A DNA stretch of 52,442 nucleotides from an uncultured Lachnospiraceae bacterium (GTDB lineage Bacteria; Bacillota; Clostridia; Lachnospirales; Lachnospiraceae). Shown piece after piece: positions 42,320 through 51,249 of the stretch; position 1 is the first letter of the stretch; every line of letters begins with the position of its first letter. A program made the position numbers and the translations under genes. The DNA is taken from positions 1-52,442 of the forward strand of contig CAMRSM010000029.1 of the NCBI GenBank assembly GCA_947053345.1. Reading direction: 5' to 3'. The notes beneath the pieces are model-generated. The model was not told where the DNA came from, did no database searches, and was given only the letters and a program-made list of their open reading frames with translations.

Positions 42320-43666
42320 ATGGAATTTGTGACAGGGCAAAAAAAGAAGAATACGGTTGAGATCGCCGATATTTTGCGGGAAGGTATGCACGGCAACGCC
42401 GTGAAGCTTCGCGGTGCCGTGCATACCGTGCGCGACATGCGCGGGTTTTCATTTTTGGTGCTGCGCAATTACGGCGGGCTGGTGCAGTGCGTGGCGGACG
42501 GGGATTCCGGAGGGGCAGTGGTTCTGGCAGTTCGTTCCATGAAGGAGGGGACTGCCGTTGAGGCAAGCGGTGTAGTGCGGGCGGAAAGCCGGGCTCCAAA
42601 TGGGTTTGAGCTGCATCTGACAGGCGTGGACATTCTTTCGGAACCGGAGGGGGATGCGCCGCTGCCATTGCCGATTGCGAAGCGGAAGCTAAATGCTTCG
42701 CTGGAAACAAAACTTTCCCTGCGTCCCCTCTCCCTGCGCAACCTGAGGGAAAGGGCGGTTTTTAAGCTGCAGGAGGGGATTGTGCGGGGGTTCCGCGATT
42801 TCCTGTTTTCCGAGCATTTCACGGAGGTGCGAACACCAAAGATTGTGGCGGGTAACGCGGAGGGCGGGGCGAATGTATTCCAACTTGAGTATTTCAGGAA
42901 GCGCGCGTTTCTGGCGCAAAGCCCCCAATTTTACAAGCAGACGTTGGTTGGTGTCTACGACCGCGTTTTCGAGGTGGGACCGGTGTTGTGTGCCGAGAAG
43001 CACAACACGGCAAGACATTTGAATGAATATACCGGGCTTGACCTTGAGATGGGTTATATCGACAGTTTTACCGAGATCATGGAGACGGAGACGGCAATGC
43101 TCTCCTACACGATTGGGCTGCTTTTTAAGGAATACGCGAGGGAGCTTGCAATTTTGGGGATTGAACTTCCTTCGGCAGGCAAAATCCCATCGGTTCGTTT
43201 TGATGAGGCAAAACGGCTTGCCGCGGAAAAATACAGCCGCAGAATCCGTGATCCATATGATCTGGAGCCGGAGGAGGAAGCTTTGATTGGACGGTATTTT
43301 AAGGAGGAGTACGGGAGTGATTTCGTGTTTGTCACACATTATCCGTCCAGGAAGCGCCCTTTCTACGCGATGGATGATCCGGCCGACGAAAAGTTTACCT
43401 TAAGTTTCGACTTATTGTTCCGCGGCATGGAGATTACGACAGGCGGGCAGCGCATCCACGATTATGGGATGCTGAAGAATAAGATGAAGGAGCGGGGGAT
43501 GGAGCCGGATGATTTTGCAGGGTATCTGATGATCTTTCAGTACGGGATGCCGCCGCACGGAGGGCTTGGCATCGGGCTGGAACGTTTGACGATGCAGCTG
43601 CTCGGCGAGGGGAATGTGAGGGAGACGGCAATGTTTCCGCGCGACGTGAACCGCCTTACGCCGTGA
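42320..43666 (+). CDS. aspS: Archaeal-type aspartyl-tRNA synthetase, probably charging tRNA-Asn
   Basis: A 448-residue class II synthetase with an N-terminal OB-fold anticodon-binding domain (1-105) and catalytic core. Class II motif 2 and the family signature are in VGPVLCAEKHNTARHLNEYTGLDLEMG; motif 3 is in GGLGIGLERLTMQL. This compact archaeal-type AspRS lacks the GAD insertion of standard bacterial AspRS. With gatCAB behind it and a T-box with an Asn codon in front, it likely makes Asp-tRNA(Asn) for amidation. The start is ATG 42320; ATG 42314 abuts GGAGG. Confidence 0.92.
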   Translation: MEFVTGQKKKNTVEIADILREGMHGNAVKLRGAVHTVRDMRGFSFLVLRNYGGLVQCVADGDSGGAVVLAVRSMKEGTAVEASGVVRAESRAPNGFELHLTGVDILSEPEGDAPLPLPIAKRKLNASLETKLSLRPLSLRNLRERAVFKLQEGIVRGFRDFLFSEHFTEVRTPKIVAGNAEGGANVFQLEYFRKRAFLAQSPQFYKQTLVGVYDRVFEVGPVLCAEKHNTARHLNEYTGLDLEMGYIDSFTEIMETETAMLSYTIGLLFKEYARELAILGIELPSAGKIPSVRFDEAKRLAAEKYSRRIRDPYDLEPEEEALIGRYFKEEYGSDFVFVTHYPSRKRPFYAMDDPADEKFTLSFDLLFRGMEITTGGQRIHDYGMLKNKMKERGMEPDDFAGYLMIFQYGMPPHGGLGIGLERLTMQLLGEGNVRETAMFPRDVNRLTP

Positions 43667-43797
43667 GATGGCAAGGAATAAAACGGCACAACCGAAAAAA
43701 CGTGCCGGAGGGGATTTGCGGGAGAGGGGGGATGGAAATCCCCCGCGAAAGGAGATCCCAAGGGGCATAGGCAGAATGAAAAAATAGGAGGATTAAC

Positions 43798-44085
43798 ATG
43801 ACGATCACGGACGAAACAATCACGTATGTGGCGGCACTTACAAAGCTTTCGCTGTCCGCGCAGGAACAGGAGAAGGCGAAGGAGGATCTCGGGAGGATCC
43901 TCGGATACATCGACACAATGAATGAACTTGTCACCGATGGGGTCGAACCGATGTCCCATGTGATTTCGCTGCAAAATGTTTTCCGGGAGGATGAGGTGAC
44001 AAACAAGGAAGAGCGGGAGAATTTGCTTTCGAACGCGCCGGCAAAAAAGGACGGGGCGTTTCTGGTGCCAAAGACGGTGGAGTGA
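43798..44085 (+). CDS. gatC: Asp/Glu-tRNA amidotransferase subunit C
   Basis: A 95-residue helical clamp that stabilises GatA-GatB. It has the family layout: [41 protein letters not shown] and a C-terminal [19 protein letters not shown] precedes the ATG. It lies 131 bases after aspS in the same T-box operon. Confidence 0.95.
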   Translation: MTITDETITYVAALTKLSLSAQEQEKAKEDLGRILGYIDTMNELVTDGVEPMSHVISLQNVFREDEVTNKEERENLLSNAPAKKDGAFLVPKTVE

Positions 44086-44212
44086 ATGCAGCATGGGTGC
44101 GGCATTGTAGCGGCATAAGTGAATGCGCGTAGATGAAGCAGGACGGAAGCAGATGAAACAGCACAAATGTTGCATGAATCCGGTGGGAACGCCGGCAAAG
44201 AGGAGATAGGAC

Positions 44213-45670
44213 ATGGATATTACAAAATTAACGGCGCTCGAACTCGGAAGACAGATCCGGGCGGGCGGGGTTAGTGTCAGGGAAGCGGTAGAAGCACATT
44301 TGGCAGTGATCAGGGAGAAGGAGAACGATTATCATTGTTATATCACTGTGCGGAAGGAGGAAGCACTTTCCCGCGCGGATGCGGTGCAGGAAGGAATCCT
44401 GTCCGGGCAGTACACGTCACCGCTTGCGGGTGTGCCCGTTGCTGTGAAGGATAATATATGCACAAAAGCAGTGAGAACGACCTGTGCCTCTAAAATCCTC
44501 GGGGATTTCGTGCCGCCGTACGACGCGGCGGTTGTGGAGCGCCTTACGGCGGCGGGTATGGTGATGCTCGGCAAGACGAATATGGATGAGTTCGCGATGG
44601 GCAGCACGACGGAAACCTCGTACTTTGGGGTGACGAAAAACCCGTGGGATATCACGAGGGTTCCGGGCGGTTCTTCCGGCGGGTCGGCGGCGGCGGTCGC
44701 AGCGGGGGAGGCGGGCATTGCGCTTGGGTCAGATACGGGAGGTTCAATCCGCCAGCCAAGTGCGTTCTGCGGGGTGACCGGCATCAAACCGACATACGGA
44801 ACGGTATCGCGCTACGGGCTGATTGCTTACGCGTCGTCACTTGATGGGATCGGACCGGTCGGAAAGGATGTCGCGGACTGTGCGGCGCTGCTTTCCCTGA
44901 TCAGCGGCGGGGACCGGCGGGATTCAACAAGTGTGCCGCAGGATAGATTTGATTACATGGGTGCGTTAAAGGGCGATGTCCGTGGGATGCGCATCGGCAT
45001 ACCGAAAGGATATTTTCAGGCGGGGCTTGACGCGCAGGTGGCGGATGCCGTTCTCGCGGCGGCGAAGGTACTAAAAGAAAAGGGTGCCCTCCTGTCGGAG
45101 TTTGACCTTGATGCCGTCGATTACGCGGTTCCCGCTTACTATGTGATTGCCTCCGCGGAGGCAAGTTCAAACCTCTCGCGCTACGACGGTGTAAAATACG
45201 GTTTTTGTGCGCCGGATCATAAAGATCTGCAGGAAATGTACAAGCGCACCCGCACGGAAGGGTTCGGGGATGAGGTGAAGCGCCGCATGATGATCGGTGC
45301 GTTCGTCCTAAGTTCCGGTTATTACGATGCATACTACAACAAAGCGCTGAAGGTGCGGGCACTCATCAGGCAAAGCTTTGACCGTGCGTTTGAGAATTGC
45401 GATTTGATCCTTGGGCCGACTGCTCCGACTACGGCAATGAAACTGGGTGAGAGTTTAAGCGACCCGCTAAAAATGTATCTCGGCGATATTTATACCGTGG
45501 CTGTCAACCTTGCGGGTCTTCCTGCAATCAGCCTGCCGTGCGGGTGTGACGATCAGGGGCTTCCGATCGGCTTACAGTTGATCGGCAAGCCATTCGGGGA
45601 GCGGGATATCCTCCGTGCGGCCTATTGCTATGAACAGGAAACGGGCGGGGCATTTTGCGGCAGGTGCTAA
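44213..45670 (+). CDS. gatA: Asp/Glu-tRNA amidotransferase subunit A
   Basis: A 485-residue amidase-signature subunit that releases ammonia from glutamine for GatB. The Ser-cisSer-Lys triad is complete: Lys79 in VAVKDN, the cis-Ser in GGSSGGSAAAV, and the nucleophile in SDTGGSIRQP. The start is ATG 44213 with GAGGAG. No other amidase gene is nearby. Confidence 0.96.
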   Translation: MDITKLTALELGRQIRAGGVSVREAVEAHLAVIREKENDYHCYITVRKEEALSRADAVQEGILSGQYTSPLAGVPVAVKDNICTKAVRTTCASKILGDFVPPYDAAVVERLTAAGMVMLGKTNMDEFAMGSTTETSYFGVTKNPWDITRVPGGSSGGSAAAVAAGEAGIALGSDTGGSIRQPSAFCGVTGIKPTYGTVSRYGLIAYASSLDGIGPVGKDVADCAALLSLISGGDRRDSTSVPQDRFDYMGALKGDVRGMRIGIPKGYFQAGLDAQVADAVLAAAKVLKEKGALLSEFDLDAVDYAVPAYYVIASAEASSNLSRYDGVKYGFCAPDHKDLQEMYKRTRTEGFGDEVKRRMMIGAFVLSSGYYDAYYNKALKVRALIRQSFDRAFENCDLILGPTAPTTAMKLGESLSDPLKMYLGDIYTVAVNLAGLPAISLPCGCDDQGLPIGLQLIGKPFGERDILRAAYCYEQETGGAFCGRC

Positions 45671-45739
45671 GTCAGACGTTCTGCCGGCAAGGGGCTTGTG
45701 GATGAAGGCTGCCGGTACGGCGGCGGAAGGTGAGGGAGA

Positions 45740-47182
45740 ATGAAGAATTATGAGATGGTAATCGGGCTTGAAGTACATGTTGAGCTCGCGACAAAAACAA
45801 AGATATTCTGCGGTTGTACAACACAGTTCGGAGGGCTGCCGAACACACATTGCTGTCCGGTCTGTATGGGGATGCCGGGTACGCTGCCGGTCTTAAATAA
45901 AAAAGTGGTGGAGTTCGCGGTCGCCGCGGGGCTTGCGCTCGGCTGTGAGATTACAAGGCATTGCAGGTTTGACCGCAAAAACTATTTTTATCCGGATATT
46001 CCGAAAGCGTACCAGATTTCACAGCTCTATCTGCCAATCTGCCGAAACGGAGGGATTGAGATTGAGACGGATACCGGGAAGAAGCGGATCGGTATCCATG
46101 AGATCCATATGGAGGAGGATGCCGGAAAGCTCGTGCATGACCCCTGGGAGGATTGTACGCTGGTGGACTACAACCGCTGCGGTGTACCGTTGATTGAGAT
46201 TGTGAGTGAGCCGGACATGCGCTCGGCGGATGAAGTGATCGCGTATCTGGAGAAATTGCGCCTGATCTTAAAATATCTCGGCGTTTCGGACTGCAAGATG
46301 CAGGAGGGATCGCTGCGCGCGGACATCAACCTCTCCGTGCGGGAGGTTGGGGCAGCGGCGTTTGGCACGCGCACCGAGATGAAAAACATGAATTCCTTCA
46401 AGGCGATCGTGCGGGCAATCGAAGGGGAGTGCAAGCGCCAGATCGAGGTGCTTTCTAACGGCGGCAAAGTCATACAGGAAACAAGGCGCTGGGACGAAAA
46501 CAAGGATACGAGTTTTGCGATGCGCTCGAAGGAGGACGCGCAGGACTACCGGTATTTTCCGGAACCGGATCTTGTGCCGCTTGTGATTGACGAGGACTGG
46601 CTGACACGCATCAAGTTGAGGGAGCCGGAGCTGCGCGATGCAAAAATGAAACGCTATATGGAGGAATTTGACATTCCGGCCTACGATGCTGCAATTCTTA
46701 CCGGGGCAAAGAGGATGGCGGATATTTTTGAGGAGACGGTGGCAATCTGCGGCAAGCCGAAGGAAGTTTCCAACTGGCTGATGGTCGAGACCATGCGCCT
46801 TTTAAAGGAGACGGAGACGGACGCGGAAGAGCTTGCCCTTGCGCCGGAAAAGCTTGCCGCGCTGATCGGCATGGTCGATGCGGGGAAAATCAACCGCACG
46901 GTGGCGAAGGAGGTCTTTGGGAAGATTTTTATGGAGGATGCCGACCCGGAGGAATATGTGAAGGAAAAAGGACTGACCATGCTCCAGGATGACGGGCTTT
47001 TGCGCGAGGCTCTCTCCCGCGTGCTCGCGGCAAACAAACAGTCGGTTGCTGATTTCCTTGGCGGGAAGGACAGGGCGTTTGGTTTTCTGGTCGGGCAGAT
47101 GATGAAGGAATTGAAAGGAAAAGCCGACCCCGGCATGGTCAATGCCCTTCTGCGGGATGCTCTGGCTTCCTATCAGAAATAA
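45740..47182 (+). CDS. gatB: Asp/Glu-tRNA amidotransferase subunit B
   Basis: A 480-residue kinase/amidase subunit that activates the tRNA-bound Asp or Glu side chain with ATP and amidates it. IGLEVHVEL begins the protein. The zinc site pairs CGC (residues about 27-29) with CCPVC (about 41-45), and the catalytic core includes RKNYFYPDIPKAYQISQ. The C-terminal Yqey-like tail domain follows. GGGAG precedes the ATG. GatCAB here could serve both Asn-tRNA and Gln-tRNA formation; no GlnRS or AsnRS is in view. Confidence 0.95.
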   Translation: MKNYEMVIGLEVHVELATKTKIFCGCTTQFGGLPNTHCCPVCMGMPGTLPVLNKKVVEFAVAAGLALGCEITRHCRFDRKNYFYPDIPKAYQISQLYLPICRNGGIEIETDTGKKRIGIHEIHMEEDAGKLVHDPWEDCTLVDYNRCGVPLIEIVSEPDMRSADEVIAYLEKLRLILKYLGVSDCKMQEGSLRADINLSVREVGAAAFGTRTEMKNMNSFKAIVRAIEGECKRQIEVLSNGGKVIQETRRWDENKDTSFAMRSKEDAQDYRYFPEPDLVPLVIDEDWLTRIKLREPELRDAKMKRYMEEFDIPAYDAAILTGAKRMADIFEETVAICGKPKEVSNWLMVETMRLLKETETDAEELALAPEKLAALIGMVDAGKINRTVAKEVFGKIFMEDADPEEYVKEKGLTMLQDDGLLREALSRVLAANKQSVADFLGGKDRAFGFLVGQMMKELKGKADPGMVNALLRDALASYQK

Positions 47183-47201
47183 AAAGAATATTCGTTCCCC
47201 T

Positions 47202-47229
47202 TTTCAAGCGGTGAAGCTTGTGTTAAAAT
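47202..47229 (+). promoter_or_regulatory. Possible promoter of hprK
   Basis: TTTCAA (47202-47207), 16-bp spacer, TAAAAT (47224-47229). Inside the spacer, CAAGC and GCTTG form a small dyad. The -35 match is only moderate. Confidence 0.45.
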
Positions 47230-47333
47230 GAGATTAAGATGTTACTGTGGACAGGGTGCTGTTGTCGGACAGCCGCGGATCGGATTCAGTAGCAATATGA
47301 CGGCATGGCCGCAAGGAACGGAGGGATTTGGTT

Positions 47334-48278
47334 ATGTATACGGTTGGGCTTAAGAAACTGGTAGAAAAAATGGCACTTGAGAACTGCACGCCACAGATTG
47401 ATCTTTCGGGCATTAAGATCTCGCAGGCGGAGATCAACCGCCCGGCATTGCAGTTAACGGGCTTCTTTGATTATTTTGACTCGGAGCGCATCCAGATCAT
47501 CGGGAATGTGGAGTACGCGTTCATGCAGAAGATGGAGAAGGATCACGGCATCGGGATCATGCGCAAGCTGATGAGCTTCCAGATGCCATGCATTGTATTC
47601 TGCCGCAACATCGAGGTCTCGGAGGAAATAAGACAGATTGGTGTGGAGTGCGGCGTGCCGATCCTGCGCACCGCGAAATCAACCTCCTCGTTTATGGCGG
47701 AAGTCATCCGCTGGCTCTGCGTGGAGCTCGCGCCGCGCATCTCCATCCACGGTGTGCTTGTCGATGTCTACGGCGAAGGGATCCTGATCATGGGGGAGAG
47801 CGGCATTGGAAAGAGCGAGGCGGCGTTAGAACTTTTAAAGAGGGGGCACCGTCTTGTGACGGACGACGTGGTGGAGATCAAGAAGGTGAGCGACGATACG
47901 TTGGTCGGCACGGCCCCGGATATTACACGGCATTTTATCGAGCTGCGCGGCATCGGCATCGTGGATGTCAAGACGCTCTTCGGTGTGGAGAGTGTCAAGA
48001 ATACGCAGGCGATCGACCTTGTGATTAACCTGGAAGAGTGGGATAAGGATAAGGAGTACGACCGCCTGGGGCTTGAGGAGCAGTACACCGAATTTCTGGG
48101 CAACAAGGTTGTCTGCCATAATATCCCGATCCGCCCGGGACGCAATTTGGCGATTATCTGCGAGACGGCGGCGGTCAATTTCCGCCAGAAGAAGATGGGC
48201 TACAACGCGGCGCAGGAACTTTACAAGCGTGTGACCAACAATCTTATGAAAAACAGCGGCGGGGATGAGGAGGAGTAA
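47334..48278 (+). CDS. hprK: HPr kinase/phosphorylase
   Basis: A 314-residue bifunctional enzyme that phosphorylates or dephosphorylates Ser46 of HPr and so controls carbon catabolite repression with CcpA. The N-terminal domain (1-125) precedes the P-loop GESGIGKS (residues 154-161). The family signature LVTDDVVEI follows, and IRPGRNLAIICETAAVN closes the core. The start is ATG 47334, 8 bases after GGAGGG; the upstream TTG is too close. Glucokinase follows after 3 bases. Confidence 0.96.
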   Translation: MYTVGLKKLVEKMALENCTPQIDLSGIKISQAEINRPALQLTGFFDYFDSERIQIIGNVEYAFMQKMEKDHGIGIMRKLMSFQMPCIVFCRNIEVSEEIRQIGVECGVPILRTAKSTSSFMAEVIRWLCVELAPRISIHGVLVDVYGEGILIMGESGIGKSEAALELLKRGHRLVTDDVVEIKKVSDDTLVGTAPDITRHFIELRGIGIVDVKTLFGVESVKNTQAIDLVINLEEWDKDKEYDRLGLEEQYTEFLGNKVVCHNIPIRPGRNLAIICETAAVNFRQKKMGYNAAQELYKRVTNNLMKNSGGDEEE

Positions 48279-48281
48279 ACG

Positions 48282-49223
48282 ATGGGGCAGTATATCTTTG
48301 GGATTGACATCGGAGGGACTACCGTAAAGTGCGGACTTTTCACGAAGGAGGGCGAGCTTCTTGAAAAATGGGAGATTGTGACCCGCAGGGAGGAGAAGGG
48401 CGCGCACATCCTTCCCGACGTGGCGGGAACCATTCTTTCAAAATGCGAGGAAAAGGGAATCCGAAAGGATGACGTGTGCGGTATCGGGCTCGGTATCCCG
48501 GGACCTGTGACAGAGGATGGGGTGGTATTGAAATGCGCCAATCTCGGCTGGGATATCACACCTGCGGCGCGGCAGATGGAAGAGTTGACGAAAATCCCGG
48601 TAAAGGCGGGAAATGACGCGAATGTGGCGGCGCTCGGTGAAATGTGGAAGGGCGGCGGCATCGGCTATGAGGATGTTGTCATGGTAACACTCGGCACGGG
48701 CGTGGGCGGCGGTATCATCATCGGCGGCAGGATCGTCGCGGGAAGCAACGGCGCGGGCGGCGAGATTGGGCATATGATCGTAAACCCTCAGGAGGATGCA
48801 CTGTGCGGGTGCGGCGGGCATGGGCATCTGGAGCAGTATGCTTCGGCGACCGGCATCGTGCGAATGGCCAAAAAGCGCCTTGCCGCGGACAACACGGCAT
48901 CAAAACTCCGGGAGTTTCCGGAGTTAAGTGCGAAAAACGTTTTTGACTGCGCGAAGGAACAGGACAGTATTGCGTGTGATTTGGTCGATATGCTCGGGGA
49001 GTACCTGGCGCTTGCCTTGACCCATGTGGCGGCGGCGGTTGACCCGCAGGTTTTTGTCATCGGCGGCGGTGTGTCGCGCGCTGGGGAAATCCTGCTTGAT
49101 GCGGTTCGCAGGCACTACAATGAAAACATCCTCTTTGCGCTGCGCAACAAGGAGTTTCGTCTGGCAAAGCTCGGGAATGATGCCGGGATTTACGGGAGCG
49201 CGCGCTTGGTCGTAAACGGGTGA
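48282..49223 (+). CDS. glcK: Glucokinase, ROK family
   Basis: A 313-residue sugar kinase that makes glucose-6-phosphate from glucose and ATP. The phosphate-1 loop is GIDIGGTTVKCG; catalytic Asp lies in GNDANVAALGE. VTLGTGVGGGIIIGG is the ATP loop, and the zinc motif is CGCGGHGHLEQYAS. Its length and motifs match ROK glucokinases rather than repressors (no helix-turn-helix). It begins 3 bases after the hprK stop, so sugar entry and catabolite control are co-expressed. Confidence 0.95.
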   Translation: MGQYIFGIDIGGTTVKCGLFTKEGELLEKWEIVTRREEKGAHILPDVAGTILSKCEEKGIRKDDVCGIGLGIPGPVTEDGVVLKCANLGWDITPAARQMEELTKIPVKAGNDANVAALGEMWKGGGIGYEDVVMVTLGTGVGGGIIIGGRIVAGSNGAGGEIGHMIVNPQEDALCGCGGHGHLEQYASATGIVRMAKKRLAADNTASKLREFPELSAKNVFDCAKEQDSIACDLVDMLGEYLALALTHVAAAVDPQVFVIGGGVSRAGEILLDAVRRHYNENILFALRNKEFRLAKLGNDAGIYGSARLVVNG

Positions 49224-49362
49224 GCGCGCGGGCGGGGTGTGCTAAAAGCGGAGAAAAACGTTTCGGCATGCCCCCGGCAGAATGCTGAATCAAAAACGAA
49301 AAAACGCGAAAAACACAGCGCTATGCACAAAAATTAAAATCTTCGGATGAAACGATGGTCAT

Positions 49363-49390
49363 TTGCATAAAATCATGATATAACTATAAA
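49363..49390 (+). promoter_or_regulatory. Possible promoter of murB-rapZ-whiA
   Basis: TTGCAT (49363-49368), 16-bp spacer, TATAAA (49385-49390). It leaves only a few bases of leader; TATAAC at 49379-49384 is an alternative -10. Confidence 0.45.
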
Positions 49391-49402
49391 GGTTGCAAAA
49401 AG

Positions 49403-50356
49403 ATGTTAAATCTTACGGAAACGGCGGGAAATGCAGTGGAGCAGGATTTTTATGGAAAGCTGGTTGCGATTGTAAGTGAAGACAGAGTGCGAAGAAATGA
49501 GCTGCTTGCCCGCCATACGACGTTTCGGATCGGCGGTCCGGCAGACTATTTTGTTTGTGCGGATAAAGAACAGTTCGCATCGGTGCTTGCTCTGTGCAGG
49601 AATGAGGGCATGCCGTATTTTGTGATTGGGAACGGAAGTAATCTGCTCGTCTCGGATGCGGGCATCCGCGGGGTTGTGCTACGGCTTGACCGCGCGGACA
49701 GTATACTTTTTTATCCGGAAAAAGACCGTCTTACGGCACGCGTCGGGGCGGGGATGCTGCTCTCCATGTTCGCGAAGGAAGCTGCGTCGCGCGGTGCGGC
49801 AGGCTTTGCGTTTGCGGCTGGGATACCGGGGAGCGTCGGCGGCGCGGTATTTATGAATGCGGGGGCATACGGCGGGGAGATCAAGGATTTCCTTGTGAGT
49901 GTCCGGGCAGTAGGACCTGGCGGGGAAATTGTCACACTTACAGCCGGGGAATTGAAGCTTTCCTACCGCTTTAGCATCCTGCAGAAGGAAGAATTCTATG
50001 TGCTTGATGCGGATTTTTCCTTTCCTTTGGGCGACGCGGTGGAGGAGTGCCGCAAGATCGAGGAACTTGCCGCAAGGCGGCGTGAAAAGCAGCCTTTGGA
50101 ATATCCGAGCGCAGGGAGCACCTTCAAGCGTCCGGAAGGATATTTTTCGGGGAAGCTGATCATGGATGCGGGGCTTGCAGGTTTGCGGGTCGGAGGGGCG
50201 AAGGTATCAGAAAAGCATTGTGGTTTTATCGTCAATGACGGGAATGCGACAGCGGGGGACGTGATGGGACTGATCGCGAAGATACAGGAAACCGTACAGG
50301 AAAAATACAGTGTTTTTTTGGAGACGGAGATCCGCATGCTGGGCGAATTTTTTTAA
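49403..50356 (+). CDS. murB: UDP-N-acetylenolpyruvoylglucosamine reductase
   Basis: A 317-residue FAD/NADPH enzyme that makes UDP-N-acetylmuramate for peptidoglycan. The FAD-binding segments are HTTFRIGGPADYF and VIGNGSNLLVSD; AGIPGSVGGAVFMNAGAYGGE follows. The active-site Ser and surrounding YPSAGSTFKRPEG, and the C-terminal LETEIRMLGEF, are typical of the type II (Gram-positive) enzyme. The ribosome site is AAAGG, 10 bases upstream of ATG 49403. Confidence 0.95.
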   Translation: MLNLTETAGNAVEQDFYGKLVAIVSEDRVRRNELLARHTTFRIGGPADYFVCADKEQFASVLALCRNEGMPYFVIGNGSNLLVSDAGIRGVVLRLDRADSILFYPEKDRLTARVGAGMLLSMFAKEAASRGAAGFAFAAGIPGSVGGAVFMNAGAYGGEIKDFLVSVRAVGPGGEIVTLTAGELKLSYRFSILQKEEFYVLDADFSFPLGDAVEECRKIEELAARRREKQPLEYPSAGSTFKRPEGYFSGKLIMDAGLAGLRVGGAKVSEKHCGFIVNDGNATAGDVMGLIAKIQETVQEKYSVFLETEIRMLGEFF

Positions 50357-50377
50357 CATTTAGGAACGGGGATGAGG

Positions 50378-51235
50378 ATGAGATTTGTTGTCGTAACAGG
50401 TATGTCGGGGGCGGGGAAGAGTTCGGCACTTAAGATGCTCGAGGACGCGGGATATTTTTGTGTGGACAATCTGCCGGTTCCGCTGATCCCGACCTTTGCG
50501 AGGCTGACGATCCGGGAGAGCCCGAACATCAGTAAGATCGCGCTCGGTATTGATATCCGCAGCGGCCAGGCACTTTCCGGGGTCGAGCAGGTATTCGGGG
50601 AACTCTTAAAGGAAGGTTACCCGTACGAGATTTTATTTTTGGAATGCTCGACGGAGGTTCTTGTCAAGCGTTTTAAGGAGACGCGGCGCACACATCCGCT
50701 TTCCGGCACTGACCGGGTTGACCGCGGCATTGAGGAAGAGCGCAGACGTTTGGCATTTTTGAAATCAAGGGCGGATTACATTTTGGATACAAGCCACCTG
50801 CTGGTTCGGGAGTTAAAAACACAGGTGGATCACATCTTTGTGGAGAATGGCACTTACCATAATTTTTTTATCACCGTACTTTCGTTCGGGTTTAAGTACG
50901 GGATACCGCCGGATGCGGATCTGGTGTTTGATGTGCGTTTCTTAAAAAATCCTTACTACGTGCCGGATTTAAAAGCGCTTACCGGGCAGAGTGAGGCGGT
51001 GCGGGATTATGTCCTCTCCTCACCGATGGCACCGGAATTTCTTGACCGGCTGGAAAGTATTCTGCTTTTTTTGATTCCGGGATACATTGAGGAGGGAAAA
51101 AACCAGCTGGTCGTCGCGGTCGGCTGCACAGGCGGAAAGCACCGCTCCGTCACGGTGGCTTATGAGCTGAGCGAAAGGCTTGCGAAAACGGAGTACGGGG
51201 TCAAGACCGACCACCGCGATATCGCGCGGGTATAG
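50378..51235 (+). CDS. rapZ: RNase adapter protein RapZ (YvcJ)
   Basis: A 285-residue P-loop protein. The Walker A is GMSGAGKS (residues 8-15), and Walker B is near LFLECSTEVLVKRF. The C-terminal domain keeps VGCTGGKHRSV, characteristic of RapZ/YvcJ. In enteric bacteria RapZ directs RNase E to a small RNA; in Firmicutes YvcJ binds nucleotides and affects competence and cell envelope. The start is ATG 50378; ATG 50372 is equally open. It is in a murB-rapZ-whiA array, with the usual YvcK gene missing between rapZ and whiA. Confidence 0.94.
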   Translation: MRFVVVTGMSGAGKSSALKMLEDAGYFCVDNLPVPLIPTFARLTIRESPNISKIALGIDIRSGQALSGVEQVFGELLKEGYPYEILFLECSTEVLVKRFKETRRTHPLSGTDRVDRGIEEERRRLAFLKSRADYILDTSHLLVRELKTQVDHIFVENGTYHNFFITVLSFGFKYGIPPDADLVFDVRFLKNPYYVPDLKALTGQSEAVRDYVLSSPMAPEFLDRLESILLFLIPGYIEEGKNQLVVAVGCTGGKHRSVTVAYELSERLAKTEYGVKTDHRDIARV

Positions 51236-51249
51236 CAACGGAGGAGGAC

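Noticed and set aside
49262-49285. Hairpin after glucokinase (CGGCAT...ATGCTG)
   Set aside because: Six pairs including a G-T wobble and no T-run; too weak to call a terminator.
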